Positions 41,528 to 50,539 of a DNA stretch of 64,000 nucleotides are shown here, piece by piece. Both the position numbers and the translations under genes were made by a program. Every line of letters starts with the position of its first letter. Position 1 is the first letter of the stretch. The notes under the pieces were generated by a model. It saw only the letters and a program-made list of their open reading frames with translations. It was not told where the DNA came from and did no database searches. The stretch is from Mycetohabitans sp. B8 (GTDB taxonomy: Bacteria > Pseudomonadota > Gammaproteobacteria > Burkholderiales > Burkholderiaceae), in contig NZ_JAHLKR010000016.1 in the NCBI RefSeq assembly GCF_021991875.1, positions 248,001-312,000 on the forward strand, written 5' to 3'.

Positions 41528-42469
41528 ATGCGTTACTGTCGCTCCCGTCGCGCGCTGCTGCGCGCCTGTGCAATGCTCCCGTGGATGCCGGCACTGGCAG
41601 CGTGCACGGCGCGGGGACCGTGCGCCTCGGCACCAGGGCCGTCCGCGTTGCGAGGGTCGGCCACATTGCAAGAGCCGGCCGCGTTGCAACTCGAGGCGTT
41701 TGCGGTATTGGAGGCGCGCATGCGCGGGCGCCTCGGGGTTTGCGCGATCGACACGGGTAGCGGCGCGCAACTCGTACACCGTGCAGCGGAGCGTTTCCCG
41801 TTCTGCAGTACATTCAAGGCGGTGCTGGCGGCAGCCGTACTGGCCCGCAGCGGGGATACGCCCGACTGGTTGTCGCAGCGCGTCCGATATGGCTTAGCTG
41901 ATGTGGTCAGCTATTCGCCGATCAGCGGGCAACATGCCGGCGACGGAATGCGCATTGATGACATGTGCGCGGCAACGCTGCAGTACAGTGATAATACGGC
42001 AGCAAATCAGTTGATAAAGGTGCTGGGTGGACTGGGTGCGGTGACGGCATTCGCCCGTTCGATAGGCGATGCCACCTTCCGGCTGGATCGCTGGGAGCCG
42101 GAGTTGAACACGGCGATACCCGGGGACGTGCGCGACACATCGACGCCGGCGGCGATGGCGCACACGCTGCGCGCGGTGATGCTGGGCGATGTGTTGCGTC
42201 CGTGGCAGCGACAGCGATTGCAGCAATGGATGCTGGGCAACCGCACAGGCGACAAGCGAATCCGTGCTGGTGTGCCTGCGCAGTGGCGCGTTGCCGACAA
42301 GACGGGTACCGGTGAGCACGGCACGACTAACGACATCGGGGTCCTTTGGCCGCCCGGACGAGCGCCGATTGTGCTGTCCGTCTATTTCACACAGCCGCGG
42401 CGGGATGCGCCGGCGCGCGATGAGGCGATCGAGCAAGCCACGCGTATCGTGGTCGACGCGCTGAGTTGA
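41528..42469 (+). CDS. Class A beta-lactamase (PenA-like lipoprotein)
   Basis: 313 residues. A twin-arginine-like start (SRRALLR) and lipobox LAAC (C26) suggest a Tat-exported lipoprotein, as reported for Burkholderia PenA. Active-site motifs are complete: S94-T-F-K97, S154-D-N156, E190-x-x-L-N194 and K258-T-G260. C93 before the nucleophile matches the C69 seen in PenA and several carbapenemases. It hydrolyses beta-lactams in the periplasm. No penR-like regulator adjoins it. CAAAAGGAAAGC supplies a good ribosome-binding site for ATG 41528. Confidence 0.94.
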   Translation: MRYCRSRRALLRACAMLPWMPALAACTARGPCASAPGPSALRGSATLQEPAALQLEAFAVLEARMRGRLGVCAIDTGSGAQLVHRAAERFPFCSTFKAVLAAAVLARSGDTPDWLSQRVRYGLADVVSYSPISGQHAGDGMRIDDMCAATLQYSDNTAANQLIKVLGGLGAVTAFARSIGDATFRLDRWEPELNTAIPGDVRDTSTPAAMAHTLRAVMLGDVLRPWQRQRLQQWMLGNRTGDKRIRAGVPAQWRVADKTGTGEHGTTNDIGVLWPPGRAPIVLSVYFTQPRRDAPARDEAIEQATRIVVDALS

Positions 42470-42550
42470 ATGCATGCCTATGCTCGACGGTGCCCGCTCG
42501 TCTTATTGAACAGGAGACCCTGAGCGAAACCCATGCTTGTGACCCTGTCA

Positions 42551-42901
42551 TCATCGACAGCCACATTGTACTCGCGTCCGCCGGCGTGCTGGTACAACCG
42601 CACGACGGCCCCGAGTCGGGGCGGCACGCTGCGCGTCCGCGCCTGCTGTGCTAGAGCGTGTCTTACGCGCCGGCGTGCGGATGGTCTCCAGCCGGCTCGC
42701 TGCGGCTAGCAACGACTGGCCGGTCGGCGTAAGCATCGGGCGGCGGTGTCCTTCGGCAAGCTCTTCCAACTCGACGAGTTGCCGCTCGAGCAGTGTGTCT
42801 AGTTCGACACGGCTCATGTCGATCTGCTCCGGTGCGCTGCGGACCAGCATCAACGTGGCGAATTCGTGTGGACTCAGCACCTTCGTCTCCCAATCGTTCA
42901 T
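42551..42901 (-). CDS. Small conserved protein downstream of the Hsp20 genes
   Basis: 116 residues from ATG 42901. The first about 72 residues (NDWETKVLSPHEFATLMLVR through LTPTGQSLLAAASRLETI) look like a conserved Burkholderia protein that predicts as a winged-helix-like helical domain. The remaining about 45 residues are Arg/Ala-rich and may be read-through after loss of the original stop. It lies 147 bases after the second Hsp20 gene in the same direction. Function unknown. Confidence 0.6.
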   Translation of the reverse strand: MNDWETKVLSPHEFATLMLVRSAPEQIDMSRVELDTLLERQLVELEELAEGHRRPMLTPTGQSLLAAASRLETIRTPARKTRSSTAGADAQRAAPTRGRRAVVPARRRTRVQCGCR

Positions 42902-43047
42902 CAAGCTGCGATCTTGTCGCCTGGGATCGCAAGATAAAGCGGCGAGATGACAGACCGATGACAGCGGCTGCCAAGCACCCCGATGCGATTGCGCATCGGG
43001 GTGCGAGCCGTCGAGCGGACACGGGTCCGCTCGCCCCCTGACGGCGT

Positions 43048-43467
43048 TCAGCCGATGCTGACGTCGATCCGGCGGGGCTTGGCCTCGTCGCGGCGTGGGA
43101 TGGTCAGCTTCAGCACGCCGTCGCGCAACTGCGCGTCGATGTGTGACGCATCCAGATCTGCGCCCAACGCGAACGTGCGGGCGAAATGCGGATCGCGCAA
43201 TTCGGCGTGCTGGACTCGCAAGCCGGCGGGCGTCGGCACGACGGCCTCGGCCTCGATCGACAGCGTGCTGTCCTGCACGCTCACGTGCAGCTTGTCGCGT
43301 GGTACGCCGGGCAGGTCAACCAACAGCGTGACGCCGTTGTGGTCCTCAAAGATATCCACGGTGGGCGCCACTGTCGCTCGGCGCGGTTGCGACGCCGTTG
43401 CGCCTTGTGCGGCCACACTGGCGTCTTGCTGGGTGGGACGTTCGACCAGTTCAGTGGTGTTGCTCAT
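43048..43467 (-). CDS. Small heat-shock protein Hsp20 (second of the pair)
   Basis: 139 residues from ATG 43467. A disordered N-terminal arm (TTELVERPTQQDASVAA) is followed by an alpha-crystallin domain (VDIFEDHNGVTLLVDLPGV to LKLTIPRRDEAKPRRIDV, quoted in part). ATP-independent holdase that prevents protein aggregation. It begins 37 bases after the stop of the first Hsp20 gene, so the two are co-transcribed and probably form mixed oligomers, as IbpA and IbpB do. Confidence 0.93.
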   Translation of the reverse strand: MSNTTELVERPTQQDASVAAQGATASQPRRATVAPTVDIFEDHNGVTLLVDLPGVPRDKLHVSVQDSTLSIEAEAVVPTPAGLRVQHAELRDPHFARTFALGADLDASHIDAQLRDGVLKLTIPRRDEAKPRRIDVSIG

Positions 43468-43504
43468 GGTGTGCTCCTGGTTTGCGTCAATGCGGGTCAA
43501 CAGG

Positions 43505-43945
43505 TCATTGCACCGTGATCGCTCGTGGCTTGGAGGCCTCGAGCTTGCCGATGGTCACGCTCAGGCAGCCGTTCACATAGCGCGCCTGGACCTTGTCCGG
43601 ATCGGCCTGGTGCGGCAGTTCGATGATGCGGCGGAACGTGCCGCTGAAACGCTCCTGCAGATAGGTCCGCGTGTCGTCGGCGCGCTCCGGTTGCACGCGC
43701 TTGCGCTCGCCGCTGAGGATCAGCAAGCCGTTGTCGATCGACACATCGATCTGCGCAGGATCGAGCCCGGGGGCAAATGCGACGATTTCGATCGACTCGT
43801 CTGTGCTGCCGATGTTGACCGCGGGGAATGTCCCGACGCGCGACGCGCGCAGGCTAGTCGGCATGTTGGCGAACAGATTCGCAAACTGCCGTTGCAGACG
43901 GTCGATGTCGTTGAAGATGTCCGTGCTGAAAAACAAATCACTCAT
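43505..43945 (-). CDS. Small heat-shock protein Hsp20 (first of the pair)
   Basis: 146 residues from ATG 43945. IbpA-like N terminus (MSDLFFSTDIFNDIDRLQRQ) precedes an alpha-crystallin domain (IEIVAFAPGLDPAQIDVSI to GCLSVTIGKL). Longer N-terminal readings overlap the untranslated leader and lack similarity. The ribosome-binding site AAGGAG is predicted to be masked by an inverted repeat in the leader (43954-43974), hinting at heat-controlled translation. Promoter at about 44081-44109. Confidence 0.93.
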   Translation of the reverse strand: MSDLFFSTDIFNDIDRLQRQFANLFANMPTSLRASRVGTFPAVNIGSTDESIEIVAFAPGLDPAQIDVSIDNGLLILSGERKRVQPERADDTRTYLQERFSGTFRRIIELPHQADPDKVQARYVNGCLSVTIGKLEASKPRAITVQ

Positions 43946-43953
43946 GGCTTGCT

Positions 43954-43974
43954 CCTTCGATCCTTCGTCGAAGG
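43954..43974 (-). promoter_or_regulatory. Inverted repeat sequestering the Hsp20 ribosome-binding site (putative RNA thermometer)
   Basis: In the mRNA (minus strand) CCUUCGA (from 43974) is followed by seven bases and UCGAAGG (ending 43954), a perfect 7-bp stem. The 3' arm contains part of the AAGGAG Shine-Dalgarno sequence, which begins eight to nine bases before the ATG. Such masking is the principle of ROSE/fourU thermometers that control hsp20 genes, although the classical ROSE sequence is not obvious here. Confidence 0.5.
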
Positions 43975-44080
43975 GGCGAACCGGGCTACGCGCTCCAGTC
44001 CGCCCGCCAACGTGGATCAGTCGACAAACAAATCGAAACACGCAGCGCGTAATACGCACGCGGCTGCCTAAGCAATTCAT

Positions 44081-44109
44081 AACATAGTCATGCCGCACGG
44101 AATTTCAAG
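44081..44109 (-). promoter_or_regulatory. Putative heat-shock promoter of the Hsp20 operon
   Basis: Minus strand CTTGAAA (44109-44103) is the sigma-32 -35 core. TATGTT (44086-44081) 16 bases on from TTGAAA could serve as a sigma-70 -10; the sigma-32 -10 CCCCAT is not well matched. It gives a leader of about 130 bases before the first Hsp20 gene. Confidence 0.4.
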
Positions 44110-44144
44110 AGGGGCGGTCGACGCAGGCGCGGGCCGGCGGAAAG

Positions 44145-44221
44145 TTGGCGGTAGGTTGGCGGTAGGTCGGTAACAAGTTGGCGATAGGCCGGTAGCAAAT
44201 TAGCGGTAAGTCAGTGGTAAA
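44145..44221. repeat. Degenerate 22-bp tandem repeat
   Basis: Three consecutive 22-base units start at 44156, 44178 and 44200 with consensus TTGGCGGTAGGTCGGTARCA plus two purines, preceded by an 11-base half unit at 44145. Units differ at about four to seven positions. It lies between the Hsp20 promoter and the penicillin-binding protein gene and has no coding frame of its own. Confidence 0.75.
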
Positions 44222-44330
44222 TCGTCGCGGCAGGCGACACGGCGTGTCGCCGGTGCACGCGGCATCCGAGCCGACATGGGGGCGACGCCGATTTGGTACG
44301 ATTCAGCCTTTCATCGAACGGTAGCCGAGT

Positions 44331-46997
44331 GTGAGACGCACGGACATTGCCCTGCTGCGCGCGTGGTGTGCCGCCCTGCTGGCCCGTGTGGGGCCGCCCG
44401 CCGCGAGGCTCTGGCGGCGCGCGCGGCATCCGGGCCGGCGTGAGTTGGCCTGGGCGGCCGCGGCGGTGCCTGCCGCGATGGCGCTGTACGTGCTGGTCTT
44501 GGTGCCGTTCACGCCCGGCATTGGCGATATCCGCAAGGCGAAGGTCGAGCAACCGGCGCAGGTGTTGTCTGCGGACGGCAAGTTGCTGGCCCAGTTCAAG
44601 CCGTCCAATCGTGAATGGGTCGCTTTGTCCGACATCTCGCCGCACGTGCTCGATGCGTTGATCGCGACGGAGGACCATCGGTTCTATCAGCATCATGGCC
44701 TGGATTGGCGACGCACGGCAGCAGCGGCCGCGCAGACGTTTTCCGGTGACCGGCAAGGCGGCTCGACCCTCACGCAGCAGCTTGCCCGCAACCTGTACCC
44801 GGATGAGATTGGGCGGGCGCCGACGCTCACGCGCAAACTCAAAGAGGCCATTACCGCCTTGAAGATCGAGGCCGTGTACACGAAAGCCGAGATCCTGGAA
44901 ACCTATTTGAACACCGTCCCGTTCCTGTACAACGCGTATGGGATCGAGATGGCGGCCCGCACCTATTTCGACAAGTCAGCCAGTAAATTGGACGTGTTGC
45001 AAAGTGCGACGCTGGTCGGCATGCTCAAGGGCAATAGCTACTACAATCCGGTCATCAACCCGGAGCGCGCGTTGCAGCGGCGCAACACGGTGCTCGCGCA
45101 GATGGCCAAGTACGGCAAGTTGACGCCGCACGCGTACGAATCGCTGGCGCGCCGGCCGTTGCGGCTGGATTTCGAGCGACAGGTCGAGCCGCCCGGCCCC
45201 GCGCCCCATTTTGCGCAGCAATTGCGCAAATGGTTAATCGCGTGGGCGGATCGCCACGACTACAATATTTACTCCGACGGCTTGGTCGTGCGCACGACCA
45301 TTGATTCGCGGCTGCAGGCGATGGCCACGCAATCCGTCGTGCTGCACGGCAATCAATTACAGGCCATTGCCAATGCCGCTTGGTCGACCGCTTCGGCGTG
45401 CGTAAGCAGTCACGATTTCGTACAGACCTTTGTGCGCGACACGCCGGACTACCGGGCGGCGCTTGACGCAGGATTGACGAGCCAGCAGGCGCTAAAGCGG
45501 CTGCTGGCCGATCGCGGTTTCATGCAGGCGTTGTGTGACGAAAAAACGCGTGTACAGGCGGACTTCGTCGCGATCGATCCGCGCGATGGCGCAATCAAGG
45601 CATGGGTGGGCAGCCGTGATTTCAACAAGGATCCATTCGACCACGTGCAACAGGCGCGGCGGCAACCCGGCTCAACGTTTAAGCCGTTCGTCTATGCCGC
45701 CGCGTTCGAGCAGGGCGCCCGTGCCGACGATACGATTGTCGACCAGCCAGTGTCAATCGCGCTGCGGGGGGGAGAAACCTGGCGTCCCGCCGACGACGTC
45801 CCACCCAGTGGGCAGCCCATGACGCTGCGCGACGCTCTGGCGTACTCGCGCAACCGCATCACCGCCCAATTGATGCAGTCGGTCGGGCCTGCGAAGGTGG
45901 TCAAGCTTGCACAGGCGATGGGCGTGCGCGACAGCATGTTGAACCCCGTGCCGTCGCTGGCGCTCGGCACGAGTCCTGTCACGCTCAAGGAGATGGTGTC
46001 TGCATACAGTACCATCGCCGATGGCGGCCGCTATGTGCAGCCGATGATGGTCACACGTATCGAGGACCGGGACGGCAATGTGTTAGCGCAATTCGCGCCG
46101 GACGCAGGCAAGCAGGTGCTGCCTGCTGAGGTCGCATGGACGTTGCTCGACGTGATGCGGGGTGTGATCGATCGGGGCACTGGTACCGCGATCCGCACCC
46201 GCTTCGGCATTCGCGCGGACGTAGCCGGCAAGACAGGCACGACGCAGGACAACGCTGATGGCTGGTTCATCCTGATGCACCCGCAGTTGGTTGCCGGCGC
46301 ATGGGTCGGCTTCAATGACAGCCGCGTGACGCTGCGCAGCGATTACTGGGGGCAGGGCGCGCACAGCGCGCTGCCGATCGTTGGTGACTTTTACCAGCGC
46401 GCGTTGCACGCGCGGCTCGTCGATCCGCGCCTGCGGTTCGCGAGCGAACCGCCGCCCGGTCTCTTTCAGCGCTCGCTCGCGCAAGTTCGCGCCTGGCTCG
46501 CGCAAGTGTTCCCGGCGATGCACCAGGCCAAGCCTTTTGCACCGCCGCGCCGGGTGCCGCGACGGATCGAGCCGTTCGCGAGTGACGTTGCCGTGCTGCT
46601 GCCGGCGAGCGGTGTCGCCGTGGACGGCGCGAGCATGGGGCTGCCGATGCGCTTGCCGGTATCATCGACGGCATCCGTCGCGTCGGCCTCGTCAGCCGTG
46701 TCGGCTAGCGTGCCGCCGACATCGATGCCGGGTTCGATGCCCGAGGTGCCCGTCGCGCCTGCTGAGTCGCCGGCGGCGGCTTCTGGGGCGCCGGGTGCAG
46801 CAGCGTCGGTCGGCTCTGGCGGCGTAGCCGGCAGGCCGGCCACGTCGCCCAGCCCGTCGTCGCCGGAACCGGCTGCCTCGCGTGGCGTGTCCTCGTTCGG
46901 CAATGAGTTGCCGTGGGCGCCGACGCCAAGCCCTGACGCAATGGATTCGGATATCGCCGGCCCACGCGCCGAGGAGTACCCACGCGCCAGCGAGTAA
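44331..46997 (+). CDS. Bifunctional penicillin-binding protein (class A, transglycosylase/transpeptidase)
   Basis: 888 residues from GTG 44331. Cytoplasmic basic start and one membrane anchor (about 40-60). The GT51 glycosyltransferase domain has catalytic E114 in TEDHRFYQHHG and GGSTLTQQLARN (143-154). The transpeptidase domain has the nucleophile S448 in GSTFK, SRN (506-508) and KTGT (634-637). Polymerises and cross-links peptidoglycan in the periplasm. The last about 200 residues are Pro/Ala/Ser-rich low complexity and probably disordered, unusual in length. Neither PbpC nor PBP1A can be assigned with certainty; it is a stand-alone gene after the Hsp20 leader. Confidence 0.93.
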   Translation: MRRTDIALLRAWCAALLARVGPPAARLWRRARHPGRRELAWAAAAVPAAMALYVLVLVPFTPGIGDIRKAKVEQPAQVLSADGKLLAQFKPSNREWVALSDISPHVLDALIATEDHRFYQHHGLDWRRTAAAAAQTFSGDRQGGSTLTQQLARNLYPDEIGRAPTLTRKLKEAITALKIEAVYTKAEILETYLNTVPFLYNAYGIEMAARTYFDKSASKLDVLQSATLVGMLKGNSYYNPVINPERALQRRNTVLAQMAKYGKLTPHAYESLARRPLRLDFERQVEPPGPAPHFAQQLRKWLIAWADRHDYNIYSDGLVVRTTIDSRLQAMATQSVVLHGNQLQAIANAAWSTASACVSSHDFVQTFVRDTPDYRAALDAGLTSQQALKRLLADRGFMQALCDEKTRVQADFVAIDPRDGAIKAWVGSRDFNKDPFDHVQQARRQPGSTFKPFVYAAAFEQGARADDTIVDQPVSIALRGGETWRPADDVPPSGQPMTLRDALAYSRNRITAQLMQSVGPAKVVKLAQAMGVRDSMLNPVPSLALGTSPVTLKEMVSAYSTIADGGRYVQPMMVTRIEDRDGNVLAQFAPDAGKQVLPAEVAWTLLDVMRGVIDRGTGTAIRTRFGIRADVAGKTGTTQDNADGWFILMHPQLVAGAWVGFNDSRVTLRSDYWGQGAHSALPIVGDFYQRALHARLVDPRLRFASEPPPGLFQRSLAQVRAWLAQVFPAMHQAKPFAPPRRVPRRIEPFASDVAVLLPASGVAVDGASMGLPMRLPVSSTASVASASSAVSASVPPTSMPGSMPEVPVAPAESPAAASGAPGAAASVGSGGVAGRPATSPSPSSPEPAASRGVSSFGNELPWAPTPSPDAMDSDIAGPRAEEYPRASE

Positions 46998-47045
46998 AAC
47001 GCCTGCGCCGGCGAGCGGCCGTGCTAGCCGGGCCTGCCGCTCAAC

Positions 47046-47067
47046 CCCGCGAACACGACGCGGGTTT
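47046..47067 (+). terminator. Possible terminator after the penicillin-binding protein gene
   Basis: A 6-bp GC stem CCCGCG / CGCGGG with a seven-base loop AACACGA is followed by only three T residues, about 50 bases after the stop. Weak but well placed. The rest of the 294-base gap to the next gene shows nothing else. Confidence 0.4.
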
Positions 47068-47291
47068 CGCGCCGTGCCGATACCGGTGCCCATCGCCCCA
47101 GACTGCATCGTCCAGATCACGATGCCATAACCGATACGACGGATCTGTTTTGGCGATGAGTTGCATCTTGCATTTTCATTGGATCGCCGGCGGCTGAACC
47201 CGTATGCTACGAACATGCCTTTCCGGCGTCCGTGCTGCCGGATGCATCGATCTGGTCAGGCATTGACACGATCCGCCACCAGGAGCCCATC

Positions 47292-48386
47292 ATGAACCCT
47301 TCGCATTCTTCACTGAAGACCGGCGATGCTCGAAGCCGTGCGGCCGCGTTCTGCAGCCAATTTGAACTGTCGGCGCCGATCCTGCTGGCGCCGATGGCGG
47401 GCGCGTGCCCGCCGGCATTGTCGATTGCCGTGGCCAATGCAGGCGGCATGGGTGCCATGGGGGCATTGCTGACGCCACCGGAAGGTATCGTGCAATGGGC
47501 CGACGCGTTTCGCCGCGGCAGCACCGGGCGCTTCCAATTGAATCTATGGATTCCCGATCCGCCGCCTGAACGCGACCGGGACAACGAGCAGCGTGTGCGC
47601 GCATTCCTGGCGCAGTGGGGGCCTGGCGTGCCCGAGTCAGCGGGCGATGCGGTGCCACCGGATTTTGCCGCGCAATGCGACGCGCTGATCGAGGCGCGGC
47701 CGGATGTCGTCACCTCGATCATGGGGGTATTTCCGCCCGCATACGTGAAGCGCTTGAAGGAGCACGGCATTGCCTGGTTCGCGACGGTCACGACGCTGGA
47801 CGAAGCCCGCCAGGCACAGGCAGCGGGAGCCGATGCGATCATTGCGCAAGGCTTCGAGGCGGGCGGTCACCGTGGCGCGTTTGATGCGGCTCGGGCAGAA
47901 CGGCAGGCCGTGGGTTTGTTTGCGCTGCTGCCTCGCCTGGCCGACCACATTCGCGTACCGCTGATTGCCGCCGGCGGTATCGGCGATGACCGTACGCTGG
48001 CGGCCGCGCTGATCCTCGGCGCGAGCGCGGTGCAACTCGGTACTGCCTTCCTGCGTTGCCCGGAGGCGGCGTTGAACCCCGCATGGGCGGACGCGCTGGA
48101 CGGATTGGAGCCGGAGGACACCGTACCGACGCGCGCGTTCACCGGCCGTCTCGGCCGTTCGGTGGCGACCGATTACGTGCTTGCAGCAGCGGCGCCGGAT
48201 GCCCCGCATCCGGCGCCGTATCCAGTACAGCGCGCGCTGACCGCATCGATGAAAGAGGCCGGCGCAGCGGCGCGCGACTATCATCGAATGCAGGTATGGG
48301 CCGGGCAGGCTGCCGCAATGGCGCGAGCGGTCCCCGCGGCCGACGTGGTGCGCGACGTGTGGGTTGGCGCACAGCGCTATTTGTAA
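47292..48386 (+). CDS. Nitronate monooxygenase (2-nitropropane dioxygenase family)
   Basis: 364 residues from ATG 47292. FMN-dependent TIM-barrel enzyme that oxidises alkyl nitronates such as propionate 3-nitronate to aldehydes or acids. [20 protein letters not shown] and the phosphate-binding [20 protein letters not shown] are family motifs, and [13 protein letters not shown] contains the putative catalytic His. Chosen start omits a poorly conserved 20-residue extension. It stands alone. An enoyl-ACP reductase FabK-like role is a possible alternative since the folds are shared. Confidence 0.88.
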   Translation: MNPSHSSLKTGDARSRAAAFCSQFELSAPILLAPMAGACPPALSIAVANAGGMGAMGALLTPPEGIVQWADAFRRGSTGRFQLNLWIPDPPPERDRDNEQRVRAFLAQWGPGVPESAGDAVPPDFAAQCDALIEARPDVVTSIMGVFPPAYVKRLKEHGIAWFATVTTLDEARQAQAAGADAIIAQGFEAGGHRGAFDAARAERQAVGLFALLPRLADHIRVPLIAAGGIGDDRTLAAALILGASAVQLGTAFLRCPEAALNPAWADALDGLEPEDTVPTRAFTGRLGRSVATDYVLAAAAPDAPHPAPYPVQRALTASMKEAGAAARDYHRMQVWAGQAAAMARAVPAADVVRDVWVGAQRYL

Positions 48387-48545
48387 AAGCAGCAACGCTG
48401 ACCCCGGCGACAGTCGAAAAATCCATGGTTTTCCGTGGGAATGAAAAAACCGCTTTGGTGGGCGGATAGGCGTTTTGCAGTGCACAAGTCTCGATATGGA
48501 CTTGTGTTACATTTGTGAGTTTTGTTGCAGTAAGACGACTACCTC

Positions 48546-49597
48546 ATGCGTAGACTCCTCCATCTCGATGGGATCCGAGGCCTGTTGGCTCTGTCCGTAG
48601 CGGCAAGCCATATCTATGGACCAATTTACCACTGGTCGAATGATCGTCCCTTCATCGGCGCATATCTGGCGGTCGATTTCTTCTTCATCCTCTCGGGCTA
48701 CGTGCTTTCCTATACGCTTTCGAAGGGCGACTCGGTGTCGTGGGGCAAGTTCATCGCCAAGCGTCTCTTCCGACTGTGGCCGCTGCACGCACTTTGCCTG
48801 ATCGCGGTCATTGCCGTCGTCAGTAACAACATGCTCATACATCAGTACGTGCCTGGATGGTGGGGTAATCTGACCGCACGGCAATTGTTGGCGAATGTCC
48901 TGTTCCTTCAGAACGTCGGCGTGAGCAACGTGCCGGTCATGAACGATCCGTCGTGGTCGATCTCGATCGAGTTTTGGGTGTCGTCGATGCTGCTTTTCCC
49001 GATCGCGCGACAGAGGTCGACGTGGCTTCCGTTGGGGCTTGCGTTCGCAGCGTGGGCATTCATCTTCGCGCTGCATGGTCCGAATCTGATGACGCAGTCA
49101 GACTATACGCGTTACGTGAACTTTGGCGTTATGCGCGGTATTGGCGGGATGCTGTTCGGCAACCTGCTGTTCAGGTTGCGCTCGACGCCTGTCGCACCGA
49201 GCCTGCGCCTCTTGAGCGCGCAGCCGGTTCAGGTGGCGCTCGTCATGGTCGTGGGATGGGCCGTCTTCTATCAGGACAGCCGCGCGTGGTTAGACGTGTC
49301 GATCATTCTGGCGTTCGGCTGCATTGTACTGTTTATGGAGGGAGCGGTATCGGACGTATCTTCTCGCTTGCTCCGCTGGTGTGGCTCGGAGAGATCAGCT
49401 TCGCCGTCTACCTGTGTCACACCGCTGTGATTCTCGTCGCGCCGCCGCTCTACTACGTCAAGAAGTTCGGCATCTTTGCACCTGCTGTTCTGCTCGGCGC
49501 GGTGGTCATCGTCGCGTACATGCTGCACATAACCATAGAGCGCCCGTCGCGCCGCTTCCTCTACGGCCTTGTGAAGGCTCAAGCAGTCACGCCCTAG
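48546..49597 (+). pseudogene. Acyltransferase-3-family membrane protein, frameshifted
   Basis: The N-terminal part reads RRLLHLDGIRGLLALSVAAS and the later multi-helix sequence is typical of O-acyltransferases (PF01757) that modify surface polysaccharides. Near 49338-49346 (TTATGGAGGGAGCGG) the frame breaks. The -1 frame then continues SGIGRIFSLAPLVWLGEISF and YLCHTAVILVA to a stop at 49597. The full original protein would be about 350 residues. One base-class indel in a G-rich run could be real decay, programmed slippage or a sequence error. As given, the product is truncated to 294 residues with a foreign tail. Confidence 0.75.
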
Positions 49598-49607
49598 TAC
49601 CTGGCAA

Positions 49608-49838
49608 CTAACGATCAGTGATACTCAAGACGATCACTTCTTCAGGAGCGCCAGGCGCGCCTTCCGCTCCTGAAGATAGGCCATTGAGTATGTCGCCCGC
49701 ACCGGCGCCTAATCCATAGCCGGCTACTGGACTACCTGCTGTCCAAAATCCAATATCCATAGCAGACATGCCACCCCAACGTCCGAATCCGGTTCTAGAA
49801 TTTGTCCAAGTTCGCGACATGGTGCGGATGCGGGGCAA
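49608..49838 (-). CDS. Small glycine-rich ORF, unknown
   Basis: 76 codons, or 53 from the inner ATG (MSAMDIGFWTAGSPVAGYG onward). The middle is Gly/Ala-rich (GLGAGAGDILNGLSSGAEGA). Codon use is AT-richer than in neighbouring genes (for example AAT TCT AGA, GGA TTA). No match to a family I know. It may be a fragment of a larger acquired protein. Coding status is uncertain. Confidence 0.3.
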   Translation of the reverse strand: MPRIRTMSRTWTNSRTGFGRWGGMSAMDIGFWTAGSPVAGYGLGAGAGDILNGLSSGAEGAPGAPEEVIVLSITDR

Positions 49839-49867
49839 GGTCCGCCCGGGTTAAGCCGTCTGTAAGG

Positions 49868-50237
49868 CTAGTGCCGGGCGCTCAGATAGATATGCTCGGG
49901 CCGGATGCGTTGCACTGTGTTCAGCCGCAGCAAGCTCTCTCGTATGCGACGCACTGAAGCTTGACTGGTGCCGCGAATCCGCACCGTCTGGCTCAGTTGC
50001 GAGCCGGTACGCACCACTTTCCATGCTTGCGCGGAAGGGTCCGAGTTCGCGGATACACCGTAATACCCCACCCACGCTGTCCAACTCGGACGACGACGTG
50101 ATGTCGAGCACGTGTTCCAATCGACTGCTGGGGAACGAGCAGTCCCGGTAGACCGCTTCAGTTGCGGGTGACGGCGCGACAGCGCGGGCGTCAGAGGTCT
50201 GCCGCGCGCCTGGTCGGCGCAGTACGTTCGTCCTCAT
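49868..50237 (-). pseudogene. Frameshifted ORF of unknown family
   Basis: A frame from ATG 50237 reads VYRDCSFPSSRLEHVLDI through SSSELDSVGG, then a shift near 50070 leads into YYGVSANSDPSAQAWKVV and RRIRESLLRLNTVQRIRPEH, ending YLSARH at 49868. The two frames join at matching sense (SVGG / YYGV), suggesting one decayed protein of about 125 residues or the C-terminal part of a larger one. I cannot assign a family. The 300 bases between it and the chitinase gene contain nothing convincing. Confidence 0.4.
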
Positions 50238-50539
50238 GCCTTCGCTAGGCGCGATGCCGGCTCGCGCCTGCGATGCATCAATGCTCGCTTTCGCTCATGA
50301 TCCGGCAACGTTCGTGGACGGCGCGACACAACGGTTTGCTTCAGCCCGCCGCCGTGGCGCAATAACGTGTCGACTCCCGAACCTGAACTTCAGCTTTGTT
50401 CTAAACACCACGAGAATCAATTCGGACGTGGTTCATAGCGATGATTACGAACAGACAGACCTGTATTGTCGAGTGTTAATAGCGATACGGCCAGCCTGCC
50501 TGTGGTGATCACCATTCTCTTCATCGAGCAGGAGAAGCA

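Noticed and set aside
44145-44221. Possible CRISPR array
   Set aside because: Units are contiguous with no spacers and are degenerate; no cas genes in the window.
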